From: Antedon mediterranea
Lineage: Eukaryota; Echinodermata; Crinoidea; Comatulida; Antedonidae
Assembly (NCBI RefSeq): GCF_964355755.1
Contig: NC_092678.1
Span: 15,286,922 to 15,350,921 of the forward strand
Direction: 5' to 3'
DNA: 64,000 nucleotides
Shown: positions 34,195 through 47,032 of the stretch, piece by piece
Position numbering within the stretch: position 1 is the stretch's first letter
How the letters are laid out: every line of letters starts with the position of its first letter
Position numbers and translations under genes: made by a program
The notes under the pieces: model-generated
The model's input: the letters and a program-made list of their open reading frames with translations, nothing else
The model's database searches: none
Told to the model about the DNA's origin: nothing

Positions 34195-35700
34195 TAAGTT
34201 TTCGCAGGACCTCGTAAACGTTAACTTTAACTATATTTCTCATCATGCAACGCGCAAGCTGTCCGCTTACTTTGTAAACAAATCGATCTGCGCGTGCGCA
34301 TGCATTACAACAACCTTTTGTTACGTACGTCAATAACCTTATTTCTGAAAAAATAGCGTCAATGAAAAACGTTAACCGAAGGGTATCGAAACATGAAATA
34401 ATCATTCAATTTCTGCAAAATGGTTAAGAAAACAATGGTAAATTTAAAGTTTTTAATTAAACCAAATAATACGAATTGTTCATCGAATTTCCTATTTGTC
34501 AGCCAGTATTCATCTTTAAACAAGCCTAGCTAGGCCTAGTATCTAGGCACAAGATATTCCATGATTTGTTCGCGACACATGCGTTCCGTTCTACATTTCT
34601 CGTCGAAGCGAAATAAAAAAAAATAGTACGTTGCGCAACTTTTGGCTGAACTACGTTTTTATGCAAATGAGTAGAGTGTTGACGACATCCGTTAAAGTTA
34701 CCGTTTACATGCTCATGCGAAAACTCCATTATATCTCATCTTTGTCTTTATCAAACAAATGATGATGTTGCAACTTTTGAAAATTATGACCAGTACATAT
34801 AACTTAAACACAAACATGTCTGTTGCTTCTTTAGTATTAAATAAATAGTGCCTTGAGCACTTTTAGTGGATATGTGCGAATTAGACAATTCTGATGCCTA
34901 AAGACTAAATAAATTCAATATGTTTTAAAACATTAACAAATATACCTAAACCAATATCTAACATGAATCTTACAAATGTTATCAATTACATAAAAGTATG
35001 CATTTTGACGTTGAACACATTGTCACATAATATGTGACAATTATAGTCTATTTTGATCAATAAAATTGATAATAGTAAACATTATGTGTGTGTTTTTTTT
35101 TAAACTAAATATTATATTATTTTAATAAAAAAGCATCCTTATTATTACAGTGAGCAGTGCAAGTGTTTTTTTCTAAACTTTCTATTATTTAAAAGTCGAA
35201 GATAGCCAGGTCTCGGGTCCATTCTATTGTCGCCACAGATTGATATCTTCATCAGTACTTCTATGAATGGATGATTAGCTGGGAACACGAACGCTAGTTG
35301 ATCATACCCAGTACCGTTTTGATCATACGATTAATCGGGGAAACCACCTCACGACCTTTTTTTCCTAATCGCTCAAAGTAGTTTACAATAAACATTGACT
35401 TTTCTTTCAGCAAGTTTCAACATGTATTCAATTTACCACTTTACAATTACATCAACACATTTCCCAATCTCTCAAGGCAGCTTTTTTTTAATATTTTGTA
35501 CAATTTTTATAAATACAAAAATATTTTACAGTGTAACATTTGTAAAATGTTTATTACAATGAAACTGACTTAATTTATAAGTAACTTATCATCTTCGGAG
35601 GTGGAATTAAAGAAATTAGAAATTCGGATCAGATACATATTTAGGTAAACTGTTACTGGACGGAACCGAAAGATTACTGGACGGTACCGAAAGAGGCTTA
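34195..35700. other. Intergenic, mostly featureless
   Basis: Downstream flank of the ITIH-like gene. I see short unsupported frames only. Part of 35209-35370 is shared with 21734-21845. A short direct repeat (GGACGGAACCGAAAGA / GGACGGTACCGAAAGA) lies at about 35656-35693. Confidence 0.45.
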
Positions 35701-36564
35701 AAACAATTTAAGAGCCATTGTCTGTAAGAATCAAAGAAATATCAAAAAGAGTGGCAGACTCAAAAAAATGGATTTCTTTCAAATTTTGCACATGGCTATA
35801 TATGTGTTGAGAGAAATCAAATATGAAGTATTTTTTATTTCACACGTATATTTCCATGGCAACGGCCAAATTTGTGTTTTTGACAAATTTTGTACTTTTT
35901 TAAGGTTTTTTAAAATGGATATTGGTACTACTTTGATGAACGATATTTTTGTGTTGTTCATTTAATTTTAAAAAATAATTAGTGTATGGATAATAACAAT
36001 GCATTGTGTACCTGTTTCAAATGTTTTTATTTTGTTTTATTTCATACTTTGGGAGATACCATTTATTTAAAAAGGGGTGTTTTTCACTTTTTTTAAATTG
36101 TTCAATGCAACTAAACTTTACTTCACCATAACGCCCAAAGTGGTGTATTTTTGTAGCTGATTTATTACAAATAGGTAGTTCTAATGTTTAATAATTGATT
36201 TCTCAAATAAAATACTGGGGTAAATTTAAAATCTACAAGCAGTGTTGCGAGAAACATAGGCATTTTTATAAAAAAAAAAACATGGTATATTAGTAAAAAC
36301 ATTTTATTTTCTTTGATTATTTGATTTGATCATTGGTCAGAAAAATTCTTAATGTTTTATATAGTTCTAGTTGTGTTGTGAGAAAAAAAATTAATTTTTA
36401 ATTATAGATTCTGTAATTCCCAGTTATAATGTCGTTTTATAGGTTATATCCTCTGGAAATTTGAATAAATTATCAGATCATTGTGAATTTTAATATTTGC
36501 AACAGATTACTCCTCACTTATTTTGAAGCTCCTCTTTCATTTGTTTACTTCTTTTATTTGCTAA

Positions 36565-36910
36565 CCTAAGCAGATCCAACATGCCCATCCACCACCACTT
36601 TCGACTACCACCCCTCAACCCCCCCCCCACCCCGACTATAACCACAAAAAGATAAACTGCAACACTTTGGTCGATCATCCACTATAGAGTGTCAAATGCA
36701 TGCATTCAAGCACCACCCACACTGCCGCTACTTTCGCCCCAATGAATAGACGGATTCAAACTCCTCCACCCCACCCCCTCTCCCTTTCTCCAAGCCCCCA
36801 CCCACCCCAAGTTAAAAATTGCAATGCAAAAGATAGGACATAAAGTTAAGTTTTTAGACCTCGCCTTCAACCCCCTAACTATTTAAAAGTCCTGGATCCA
36901 CCACTTTCCC
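36565..36910. other. C-rich island
   Basis: In very AT-rich surroundings this ~350-bp patch is rich in CCACC, CCCC and CTCC on the + strand and poor in G, including an 11-base C-rich run near 36620. It lies in the long-inverted-repeat element. No open frame or known motif explains it. Confidence 0.5.
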
Positions 36911-37019
36911 CTCCCCAAAATAGAACCAATCAAAAGTCAATGATATACTCAGGTATGTTAATGCTACATAACAAATATTGAAGCCCTGATTTGAAATTTC
37001 ATTTCATTTAAGGTCAGCA

Positions 37020-38740
37020 TGTAAAATATCACACTTTATTATTAAATATTGGTTTTAAATTCTATATTTTTTTTACTGTGATGGTTGGATTCAGTATTAA
37101 TTATTAATTAATAATTATCTGATAATTATTTAATTTTCCTTAGTTATGCATAGCAACAGTTACTATGGTAACTAAAAATGAGATATTCTTTAGATTTTGC
37201 ATATTTATCTCATACAAATTTAAATTTGTAGATTATTAGCAGGCATGCCTTATTTGCATTTTCAAATTACCGTTTCACAAGGTCATATTCGTAAGCACTT
37301 TCTTCTGTGATTATTTTTATTCATGAAAACCCCATATATTTACAGCGGCCACCTCCCTTAACGGACGCAGTTTGAAAAGCCTGTTTGTTCTTCCTATCTA
37401 ATTAGTGCATTTGGTGCTTACCGTAAGCAGCTGCGGGCACCTTTTTATACTAAAAATGAGATTTTTTGTAAGCGGCCAATCGAAAAATGTGATACTTATT
37501 GCATGGACCTATGAATTAGAGGTGCATGTTTATTGTATTTCTTCATTTATTAGCTTTGTTTTGAAGAGGTTTTAAAAACATTACTGTGAAGAGATGAGAA
37601 AACTACACAGATTTTGACCGACCATTTTTCATATGATAAAAGTTTTTAAAATTTGTCTGAAAATGCTAAAAAATACTAAACCACCTGATTATAAATAATA
37701 ATAGGCCTACAATTAGCTGGAAAATTGAGAGGCTCGTTTCGTTAAGAATATCGTATATAGCCATAATAAGTGATTTTGGCCCTTTTCCAGGTCCCGAGGT
37801 GGCAACTGTATTTTAAAAAACATTTATCCTTAGTTAGGCATAGAAACAGGTTCTAAGATAACATAAATAATACATTTTGACATAACTTGATCCAACAAAT
37901 GACCCTTTCACAAGGTCAGACATTTTCTGGGATTCAGTAGATAAGTAAATTTGGAAAAAAGTAGTAAAGCTATGTAATCAATTGTTTGGAGTCATGAAAC
38001 CCCATATTAAAAATATTGTACTTAGTTACGTATAGAAACAGTTGCTACAATACACTATAGGTAAAATGTTGATGTCATTTGACCTCAATATGTAAAATAT
38101 TTTTTTTTTCATGAAACTTCATATTTAATTTGTTTTAAAAATATCATTTGTTACGTAAACAGGTTTACGATAACACTAAAGGTAATTTTTTTTACCTTTA
38201 TTCAGATTCGTCAAGACTTTCTTTCTGAGATTATTAGGATTCAGTATTTAAAGTAAATTTGGCAAAAAGTAGAAATGGAAACTATGTAGAAAAAATGTTT
38301 TGTATTTATGAAAAACCCCTTATTTTTTTTAAATTTTCGCATAGAAACAGTTACTATGGTAAAATGTTGACCTCAAAATGAATGAATTTACAAGGTCAAG
38401 TTTGTCATTAATGGAATGCAGTAGAAGTAAAATTGAGAAAAATTACAAATGCAATCAATTCTTTGTATTTATAAAAACGCCATTTTTTACGTTTTTTAAA
38501 AATTACTTTCCTTAGTTACACATAGAAATGGTTGCTAAGGTAACACTATAGGTAAAATATGAAAATTGTTGAGAATTGTTATGAACTATCTTGTAAATTT
38601 TGATCAAACATTAATAGTTGTAGTAAAGTGGGGACCTGTCCTGTTTTGCATTCTGACCCCTGTTGACCTCAAATGACCTATTTACAAGGTCAGATTTTTT
38701 GGGAGGTCTTTCTGTATCTCTTTACACAAAATAGATTTAA
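37020..38740. repeat. Diverged ~200-300-bp tandem repeats inside the long-IR element
   Basis: About five degenerate copies share this order: CCTTAGTTA, GCATAGAAACAGTTGCTATGG, TAACACTATAGGTAAAAT, GACCTCAAATGACC, TTTCACAAGGTCA, GGGATTCAGTAGA, GTAAATTTGGCAAAAAGTAG, and TTGTATTTATGAAAACCCC. Copies start near 37140, 37830, 38020, 38330 and 38510. Confidence 0.55.
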
Positions 38741-39536
38741 AAATTTATAAAAACCATTGACGCAATTATTTCCAAGTTTAACATTATTTTCCATCAACTA
38801 AATATTTCAATGCAAAATACTGTTTTTCTGGCAATTAATTGAAATAAACCTGGCAACACATTCTACTATTTTATCTAAACTATTCGTATGACTCTAGTAG
38901 CATTATGACAAGCCACATATACATTTTATTATTTGATTAGCCATATTTAAATTGTGTTTCATGTGTTTTGTTTGTTGATATTTTGTTATATTTTTTGTAT
39001 TTTTTGTATTTTCCTGGCAACACAAAACCTATGTACGAAATTTACCCCAGTGTTTTTTTCGTGATTATTGTTGACAAACCTATTGACTATCAAATTCAAA
39101 AACCTCATTTATTTAAAAACACCACTTTGGAAGTTATAGGTACGTTTATGAGGTATACTTTTATAAAAAAAAAAATTTTCTTTTTAAAATAATGGTATCA
39201 ACCAAACTTAATTTTGTAATTTATTTTTTTTCTACATTAAATGGAACTCAATACATGTTGTTTACACTGCTATAAACAAAAACTGTATACTGAAAGTATT
39301 TTTTGTTAAAATAAGTATACACTATTTTCACTATAGAAAATCTGTGAAAAATGGCAAAAACATCAAAATTTGGATAATTGACCGTTGTCATGGCAACGGA
39401 GGCTAAACATTAAAATGAATGTTGTAGATATGCTTTTATTGAAATGTCTATTCATGGTAAAAATTTGAGAGAAATCCATTTTTTTACATCTGCCACCAAA
39501 TCTTTGATTTTTACAGACAATGGCTCTTAATTGTTT

Positions 39537-42500
39537 GATGGGATATTACAATGATTTCAAGGTCCTTGTTTTTTGTGTAAATTGCTCAAATGATCAATTA
39601 ATTTGAAATAGCTTGACACAGGTGGAACTATTCTGGCTTAGCCGGGGAAGATGGCATGTTCCTACTAAATGGGAAGTAGTTTATACTGTATGTTTACAAA
39701 TTACTAGTAGTTCAATAGAGGAGAATATTTGGCCATACACTTTACAAATGTTACATAAATAAATATTTTTTCTGTACATTAATCATATTTCACTTCTACT
39801 CTGGTTTTTATTTGAATTTATATTTGCTTAATTAGGCAATACTATAGAACGCCTTACTTTGATTTATCGGTTTTGTTTATAGTTTTCAAATTTGTTAAAG
39901 GAGGTTATAATTTAAAGTTTTTTTCTTTCAACTTAAATAATCTTCTTTCGTACAATTGCATATTTATTTATACTTTTTCATAACGCTTAATTTACTTTTT
40001 GGTATTACATGCAAAACAAATAAAATATTACATAACATATCATTATATATGTTCTTAAACTTAAGTTATTATTATTGTAGAAAACAAATTCGATTCTTCC
40101 TGTCTATTTTATAAAAAAGAAACAATCTTTTAATGTTGTAAATTGTGAAAACAGTAAAGATGTACATTATTTCTACACAACTGGATAATTAATAGCACTC
40201 ATATCTCATTCTTATATACATACACTTCAAACGAATATAGAGATATTAATTACCAGTGTGAAGTATCTTTTTTTAGAATAGACATTCGTTTATTGTTGTT
40301 TTGACGTCATCATGGATCATGCCGCATGGGGAGAAAATAAGTCACAAACGTGTTCGTTACATGACGACATTAACTAGGTTAATTTCTTGGTTGAACGTGT
40401 TAAGTCACCGATGTCAATCGAGTAGTATAACTAGTATTAACATGTTTATAGTTTCAAGAATTCAAATAAAGCCACATATAATCACTAGCTATAATTGTAG
40501 TAATGATTTCAATACAATTATTTTCTGTTCAGTGACATTTCTACATTAAAGCTTGGTCCCAAAAACGACGGAATACAAGAACATAAAAGTGACACAAGCA
40601 GCTTGTCCAATTTCATTCAGTCATAATTTTTTTTATTTTGGAATATCATAACAATGCTCATATCCATAGCAAACGAAGAACATACTCAAAGCTAATGTAA
40701 AACCTAAGAAAGCATACTAAAGAGAACTGCAGCTAGTAAAGTACCAATACCATAAGCGAAAGAACATTTGAACTGTGATTGGCAAACTTACTCGCGTCGC
40801 GCGAATGTCCTCGCAATGCGATTTTTAAAATGATAAATTCATGTTAGTCCTTTTTTCTCTTCAAAGAAATACTAGCTTGTTGGAGATCAAACCACTAAGG
40901 CCAATCGACCTACATTCAAACTTTGTTTGCCTAAACTAATAAATTTAACAGGCTCAACTAGATGCATTAGGCTCTACATACAATCTTAAAAGTGTATGCG
41001 ATGTATACATATGAGATAATAACTTTATGTGGGTGATGCATATTTACACTAGTGACATCCCCGAACATTGGTGGTGCTGTAGGGTTGTATAGTTGATTAA
41101 TTAGGCCTACTTAAATACGAGACTCTGGGTAGAAATTCCTTCATACGAGGTCTAGTCATGTGTCTTCATTTTAGGCCTAATGATATTGATAAACCAGGCA
41201 TTATTAATTGGTAATATTATTTTAAAAATTCAATGCATCAACCTTTAAAACACATTTGTATTGACTTAAACATAATATAAGCGGTCTATAAACGGTCTTA
41301 GCCGGCTATAATTCGTGACGTAGCAAGTAGTCTTTATTATAGACCATTGTTATACCGCGGTCTAACCTGCTAGCGGTCTTTAAAAAAGCTTTCCCGAATG
41401 AGTCTTAAATCATAAACGCTGATTTTACCCTAATATAGGTCTAGAATAGATTTTCTGGAGCAGAAATGTACGTAAGTGTTATGATTTTAAATTGAGCAAG
41501 CTACCTTAGGCCGATAAAGCCGGCATGAATCGAGAAGTTAAGATCATCAATTAAGACTGTTTTATAGCAATCCACCCTGACTCTATAATCAGCAAGGCAA
41601 AAATTTCACTGGATTAGGTGTGAAACAGTAAACATGTATATAACCGGGGGAAAGTAAACTTTCCATGGAAGAGTTAAAATAAACTGTGTAATTTCACTTT
41701 TCTCTGATATAAGGAACATACGCTCTCTTGTATACTAAGATTGTTCAGGCATAGAGTAGGCGATATATGTACACTATAACATGTACGTAGTTTCTATTAA
41801 CACACACTATCTGTGCATAAACATTTACACCGTACTAATAAACGAACACCATTCTCAATGAAAATCATGTGCTCACTCAGATAGTTAAAACTAATGTTTA
41901 AAAAAGACAAAATGTAAAAATTACTCTAACAGCGAATAATATTAACGTATGTTATTAACATCTGACCCGCAAGTCAAGTGAGGAAAGTTGTAATGATATG
42001 TACATTTGAAGTGTTTGCTTGCGTTTGTTGGCCAACACAAAAGAGTTGACCCTAGGGACTTAACCGTTAACGTAAGTCTACAGTATATCAATATACATAA
42101 CTTCAGAATTGCTTGGGAACGACTGGGCTGCAGTTACGAACGACAAAACGTCAACACTCGTTACTAAGCGAAAAGTACGAGAGCATGTTACTCACTTTGT
42201 CGCGAGATAACATACAAACGATCCTATAGCGGCGCATGACACATGGACTGGACTTAATACATGTTCGTATTTGGAATTATGAGTTGGAATTAAGGTAATA
42301 CGGGACATAGGCTATATATCATTCATGCACAAGATAAGAGTAGTACGATAGTCAATGTATTTTAAAGAATCTTTAAAAATGTATACAAAATAATACTTCT
42401 TTAAAATGTATATAATAGTATGTACAATGTTTTAATATGCGTACCGCGAGGTATTTTTCCATAATATCCAAAAAGGCTTACCTTTTTTCGGTTATAAAAT

Positions 42501-42851
42501 ATGGGCATATTCACATACACAAGAAGCATATACACACACACAAGAAGTATGCTTTTAAAATGTTCAAACGTTATTATTTGACTACAATAACACATGAGTG
42601 ATTTGAAAATGTTCTTAGTCATGCAATGGTTTAGATAATAATGTCCGAGCAACCCCTCCCCCACCCAGCCGGCTGCGTAGTGTCGAATGGGTTGTGTATA
42701 AAAAAAAAGTGTAGGAGATTTGCAAATAATAATTATGGCTTTACTGTTTGTTTTGAACTAAAATACTGCGTTATCATTAGGAGGTCTATTATTATTACTA
42801 TTATTATTATTTATATTGAAAACGCATATTTCTAAAAAAATAAATTGTATA
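39537..42851. other. Intergenic, no gene seen
   Basis: AT-rich non-coding sequence with scattered short frames lacking splice context. A small cluster of GCGGTCT motifs lies at 41280-41390. I recognise no RNA gene or mobile element here. Confidence 0.45.
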
Positions 42852-43007
42852 AAGCTCTGTCTACACTATCAATATATTTATGTGACAAAATGCGATGTGC
42901 CCTTATATGTACATGATGATGTCATATAACTAACATATTAGGTATATCACTACCGTATTTTGGCACATCACACTAACTGTTTTGTCAAACTAGATAACAC
43001 GTTATCA
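42852..43007. mobile_element. MITE family B copy
   Basis: Starts AAAGCTCTGTCTACACTATC, with ATGTGACAAAATGCGATGTG, then GATGATGTCATATAAC and TTTGGCACATCACAC, ending TTTTGTCAAACTAG. Halves are mutually inverted. Confidence 0.65.
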
Positions 43008-44010
43008 TTGGGGTTTGCCAGAACAACAGGATCTAAAAAAGACTTTGGAACTAAATGCTATCTTTTCCAAAAGTCAATAAATGTCAACAATATTACAATC
43101 TATAACAAATTTATTTACTGTTATGTTTCTCTAATTTAATCAGTTCGGTGATGGTGGTGAATGGCCAAATTCCATTTACTGTTTGTGGTAGTCATCATAC
43201 GGTACAATACACGAGTTGTTAAACATCATTATTACATATACTATCAAGATCACAGCGGTACATTTTCGCGGTTAATGTATAATTCAAGTACATTGTGATT
43301 ACTGGCGTCAATTAACATAAGGTATGAACATAATATATATATTAAATTCTCTCTAAATTAATCTTACTTAATAGGCCTATATCAATCTACACTTATTTCT
43401 ACATTGTATTATTGATGTATATCTAGTTAGTGATTGCCAGATTCGATTAACAGAATTATATAAATAATTGTATAATTCAATGGATACTAAATATTCTACT
43501 TGATTCTTGATACTCTATATGAGTCTCCAGTACAGTATCATATAAATATTCTGGAATACAGCATCACATGTGTTTTTATAGTAGGCCTATACTAAACCAT
43601 AATAGAAACCCTTAACTTACAGCACTGAGATCTCTAAATAAAATAAATTTAAATTAATCTATACTTAGCAGTGTATTATATATACTTTAAATTTACATGA
43701 TTAGACTTCAGTGCAGTGATTATTTGCGTCAATTATAAACAGCTCATGTACATTAGATAATTTTCCAAATTAAATTTATTTTAAATGTAATTAATAAGCA
43801 AACAAATTTACACCTAGTGCGGGACATATATTATTTTCCTCAAGATTACGATACTTTATTACAGTGATTGTAGACGTTGTCGTATTGCAATGTAGTATAC
43901 AGAAATATAAATTAATTATAATTTAAATTTTATGAATTAGATTTGTACGAAATGTAATTAATATAGATGTACATCAACCGGAATACATTATTACTTCGCA
44001 CTACAGTATA

Positions 44011-44170
44011 CAAATAATGAATGTTTATGAGTGCAATGGTACAAATAATGGCACAAGGTGAATGATGAAAGGTTATATCAACGAGGCAAAGCCGAGTTGA
44101 TATAACCTTTCATCATTCACCAAGTGCTATTATTTGTACCATTACACGAATACAAAACATTCATTATTTG
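44011..44170. repeat. 160-bp near-perfect palindrome
   Basis: Arms of ~75 bp meet at GAGGC-AAA-GCCGAG. CAAATAATGAATG at the left edge is exactly inverted at the right edge, and TGAATGATGAAAGGTTATAT is inverted in full near the centre. If transcribed it would form one long hairpin. Its flank continues into the repeat at 44205-44300. Confidence 0.75.
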
Positions 44171-44204
44171 TTTTATATAACATCTAGACGTTTTTTTTCG
44201 TACA

Positions 44205-44300
44205 CAAAAATGTTTCAAAAAGTACTATTTAACGATCGTTGAATAGTGCGTACTATTGCACGCCATGTGACCCACATTCGTCCAATCAAATGACAGGAAT
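44205..44300 (-). repeat. Dispersed repeat shared with 13425
   Basis: Inverted copy of 13425-13505, including the AACGATCGTT palindrome and CCATGTGACCCAC. It lies directly beside the 160-bp palindrome, and both may be parts of one element. Confidence 0.5.
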
Positions 44301-44627
44301 TTATATAGGTGTTATATAATATAAGTTATAGACTTCAGTAACCGTTTAGATTTACGCAAGGCATGAACAGTTCGTGTAAATTAGATATTACATTTTCTAA
44401 ATTAAGTTAATGTATAATAAATACAAATTGACTTTAGTGGTACTTGATATTAGTATGCCGAGATTAAGGAGGCTAGCAGTACATTGTAAGGAAGCGTCGA
44501 TTTATGTAAGGTCTTTATGTAAATTAGACGGAATTTGAATTTCAAAATTAAATTTTATTTTAACAAATGAATACTTAAGATTTCGTACAGAGTAGTTGTC
44601 GGCGATTAATGAAATGTTTGATCTTAA

Positions 44628-44788
44628 GCTCGGTTCACACTATGAAATTGTATTTGACAAAAAATGTGATGTGATAATATCATATAATATGAACATGATG
44701 ATGTCCACTAGCATAATCGGAGATATTACTACCATTGGGCACATTACACCTTTTTTTTGTCAAACTAGTTTGATAGATTTCTGCAAGT
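44628..44788. mobile_element. MITE family B copy, diverged
   Basis: AAGCTCGGTTCACACTATG, TTGACAAAAAATGTGATGTG, GAACATGATGATGTC, GGGCACATTACAC and TTTGTCAAACTAGTTTGATAG in order. The right terminus is degraded. Confidence 0.55.
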
Positions 44789-45199
44789 GTTGGGCTACAA
44801 CTAAATGAAGGAAAAACTTAATTGTATCATATAATCAATCCGGAACAATTACAATTCAGAATGGTATAGAGATAGACAAGGTGAATGATTAACAGTATAT
44901 GGGAAGCTTTATTAACACGACCAGCAGATATTTTGAAATAAGAAAAGGAAAAAAAAAACATTCAATTGACAAATGAAATCAAATATACGGAACAATACAG
45001 ATCTTCAAGAGAAATGTTGAATCAGTATTTCTACATGGATCACTACAAAGAAAACTTCAGAAAGCAATTGATGAAAGTCATTCACTACTACGTCATGCTG
45101 CTATGGTCATAAAATAAATCAGTCACGAACAACGATATGGCTCTTTGGAATTATTAAAGATGTTCTGATGTTGGGAGCCAAAACATAAGGAAAAAAATG

Positions 45200-45352
45200 A
45201 AGGCTATCACTCACATACATTGATGAACTAGAGACGGATACTGGTATGCAGAGAGAGGAACTGGCTGTCACAATAGGAGAAATGAGGAATCTAGTCATAC
45301 ATGTTCGGGTATGTCCCGGACTAAGTAAGTGTGATAGTGTAGACAGAGATGT
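45200..45352 (+). mobile_element. Decayed LINE C-terminus with a MITE-B end
   Basis: A frame reads LTYIDELETDTGMQREEL and continues MRNLV. This resembles the TYID-KDTGL ending of many LINE reverse-transcriptase proteins. Upstream reading frames are broken. A MITE-B terminus (GATAGTGTAGACAGAGAT) follows at about 45333-45350. Confidence 0.4.
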
Positions 45353-46289
45353 AAAATATGCCTAAAAAATGTTTGTTTTTTCATTTTGTAAAGCAAACAC
45401 AAAATATAGAAATACATTCATTATTTAAACAATTGTATACAAGATACAAATTAAAAAAAAAGTATAAATACGTATTAAATGACGCTTAAGGCCAATTTAC
45501 ACAGACGAGTGGTAACCGGATGGAATAACCTAGATATTATTTTTTTTGGCCTAGCAATTTGTATGGGTATAACATAACATTTAATTTCCTTTACTTATTG
45601 CTAATATTTTCTAATAATTTCATTAAGACAAATTGGTAATTTTTTAATTAATACAAACTGCAATTTTGTGTATCTTGTTTCTTTTTTTTTCATTTTGTCT
45701 TCATAAATTCTGTTTTATATTTTTCAATTTATTGGCTATATTGATATATCACGATAAATGGAAGTATTATTTGTTATTATTTAGGGACTTTTTTAATATG
45801 CGGCAGGATATCCGAAATCCGAAAAGTCTTTTTCTTTTAAATTAAAATCTTTTATTTAGCCTATTTATATCTCCATATTACGATCCTCTATACATGTACA
45901 GCCCTAATGTGTGTATACACTAATTTAGAGCATGAGTGTATGTTTTACTTGCTTTAAGTCGAGAATAGTTTTATTATACTATTTCATAGTATATAAATAA
46001 GATTTTATAGACTCCAAAATTGTATACGTTATTTGTTCTTCCAAAGATCAGTCGTTTATTGCCCAGTGCTGTATTATCAGATAATTGTGTAATTATTGAG
46101 TTTCATTGGCGTGCTTGTAAAAAATAAATGGTTTGATTATAATTGTTTTAATCATAATAGGCTACACAGTATTGTAACTGCTGTAAATCACACAATTATG
46201 GTTAGCCACGTGGTATGATAAATAATGTGGTTCATTACTACAATTATGTCAATCAAGTTGGAGCTTAGATTGGAGACCATATTTTGGGA

Positions 46290-46560
46290 ATATCGGGTGC
46301 TGTATATGGAGCTAGGGTCCCGTTAGGCATTTGAAATCAGCACTGATGACTCTCATGTCAGCTTCTGCATCTAGCATCTGCCTCAGACGTATTGGCTTAT
46401 GCCTTCCTCTGGTCAAGGTGGGCACTGGACGAGAGAAGCCATTGATCAATGTTAGGACCAATCAAGGTGCTTGAAACAGTTCTGGCTTTGTTTGTATTCA
46501 ACCTGTTAGTGGCGATAATTATCGCTGTTGGTTTCAATTGAATAAAATAAAATAAAAATA
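46290..46560 (+). mobile_element. Possible retroposon with AATAAA-rich tail
   Basis: Some 250 bp of higher-complexity, less AT-rich sequence ends in repeated AATAAAATAAAATAAAAATA, the form of a retroposon tail. No coding or tRNA-like part was recognised. Confidence 0.3.
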
Positions 46561-47032
46561 TAAGTGGGATTTTATAGACTTATGTCAATGCAATATTATG
46601 TTCGTGAATAAACTATAATGCGTATTGTTACTGACTATTATTGAAAAATTATAAGCCCAGCTTTATTGTGGAATACTTCGCATAAAAATGCATTCCATTT
46701 ATAAGCATATTCAAAATGTCATACATTTTGTATTGTCCGATTGATTATCAACACTATACGAATAACCTTCAAACGAAATCTAAACTTAAGAATTTTCTTT
46801 TTCATTATTCCTCTTTTTGTTACTTTATTGAACTATTATTGGCGTTTTATAGAGATTTAAATTTAAATAAACACTTTTATAATATTCGTATTGTATGCTT
46901 CTTTGTAATTGATGCTTTGTATTATTTAGGGTCACGGCACTTTTTACCATCGTGAAATGTTATGGTTAAATAAATAAATTAGTTTTTATTAATTCATTTT
47001 CATTCCCCCAGGTTATATGTAAAAAAAACAAG

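Larger units (their letters stand above)
35701..39536. mobile_element. Long-inverted-repeat element, 3.8 kb, non-coding
   Basis: The ends are inverted copies: AAGAGCCATTGTCTGTAA at about 35709 matches TTACAGACAATGGCTCTT at about 39511-39528, and the match continues inward as diverged blocks for some 600 bp (ATGGATTTCTTTCAAATTTT, CCATGGCAACGG, CCCAAAGTGGTG and ACTGGGGTAAATTT all recur inverted). The middle carries a diverged tandem array (37020-38740) and a C-rich patch. There is no transposase-like frame; ORFs of 65-82 codons inside show no similarity I know. It is best read as a non-autonomous fold-back-like DNA element. Confidence 0.6.

Noticed and set aside
46716-46955. 79-codon + frame upstream of the CNBD2-like start
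   Set aside because: AT-rich, low complexity, no splice donor in phase and no family similarity.
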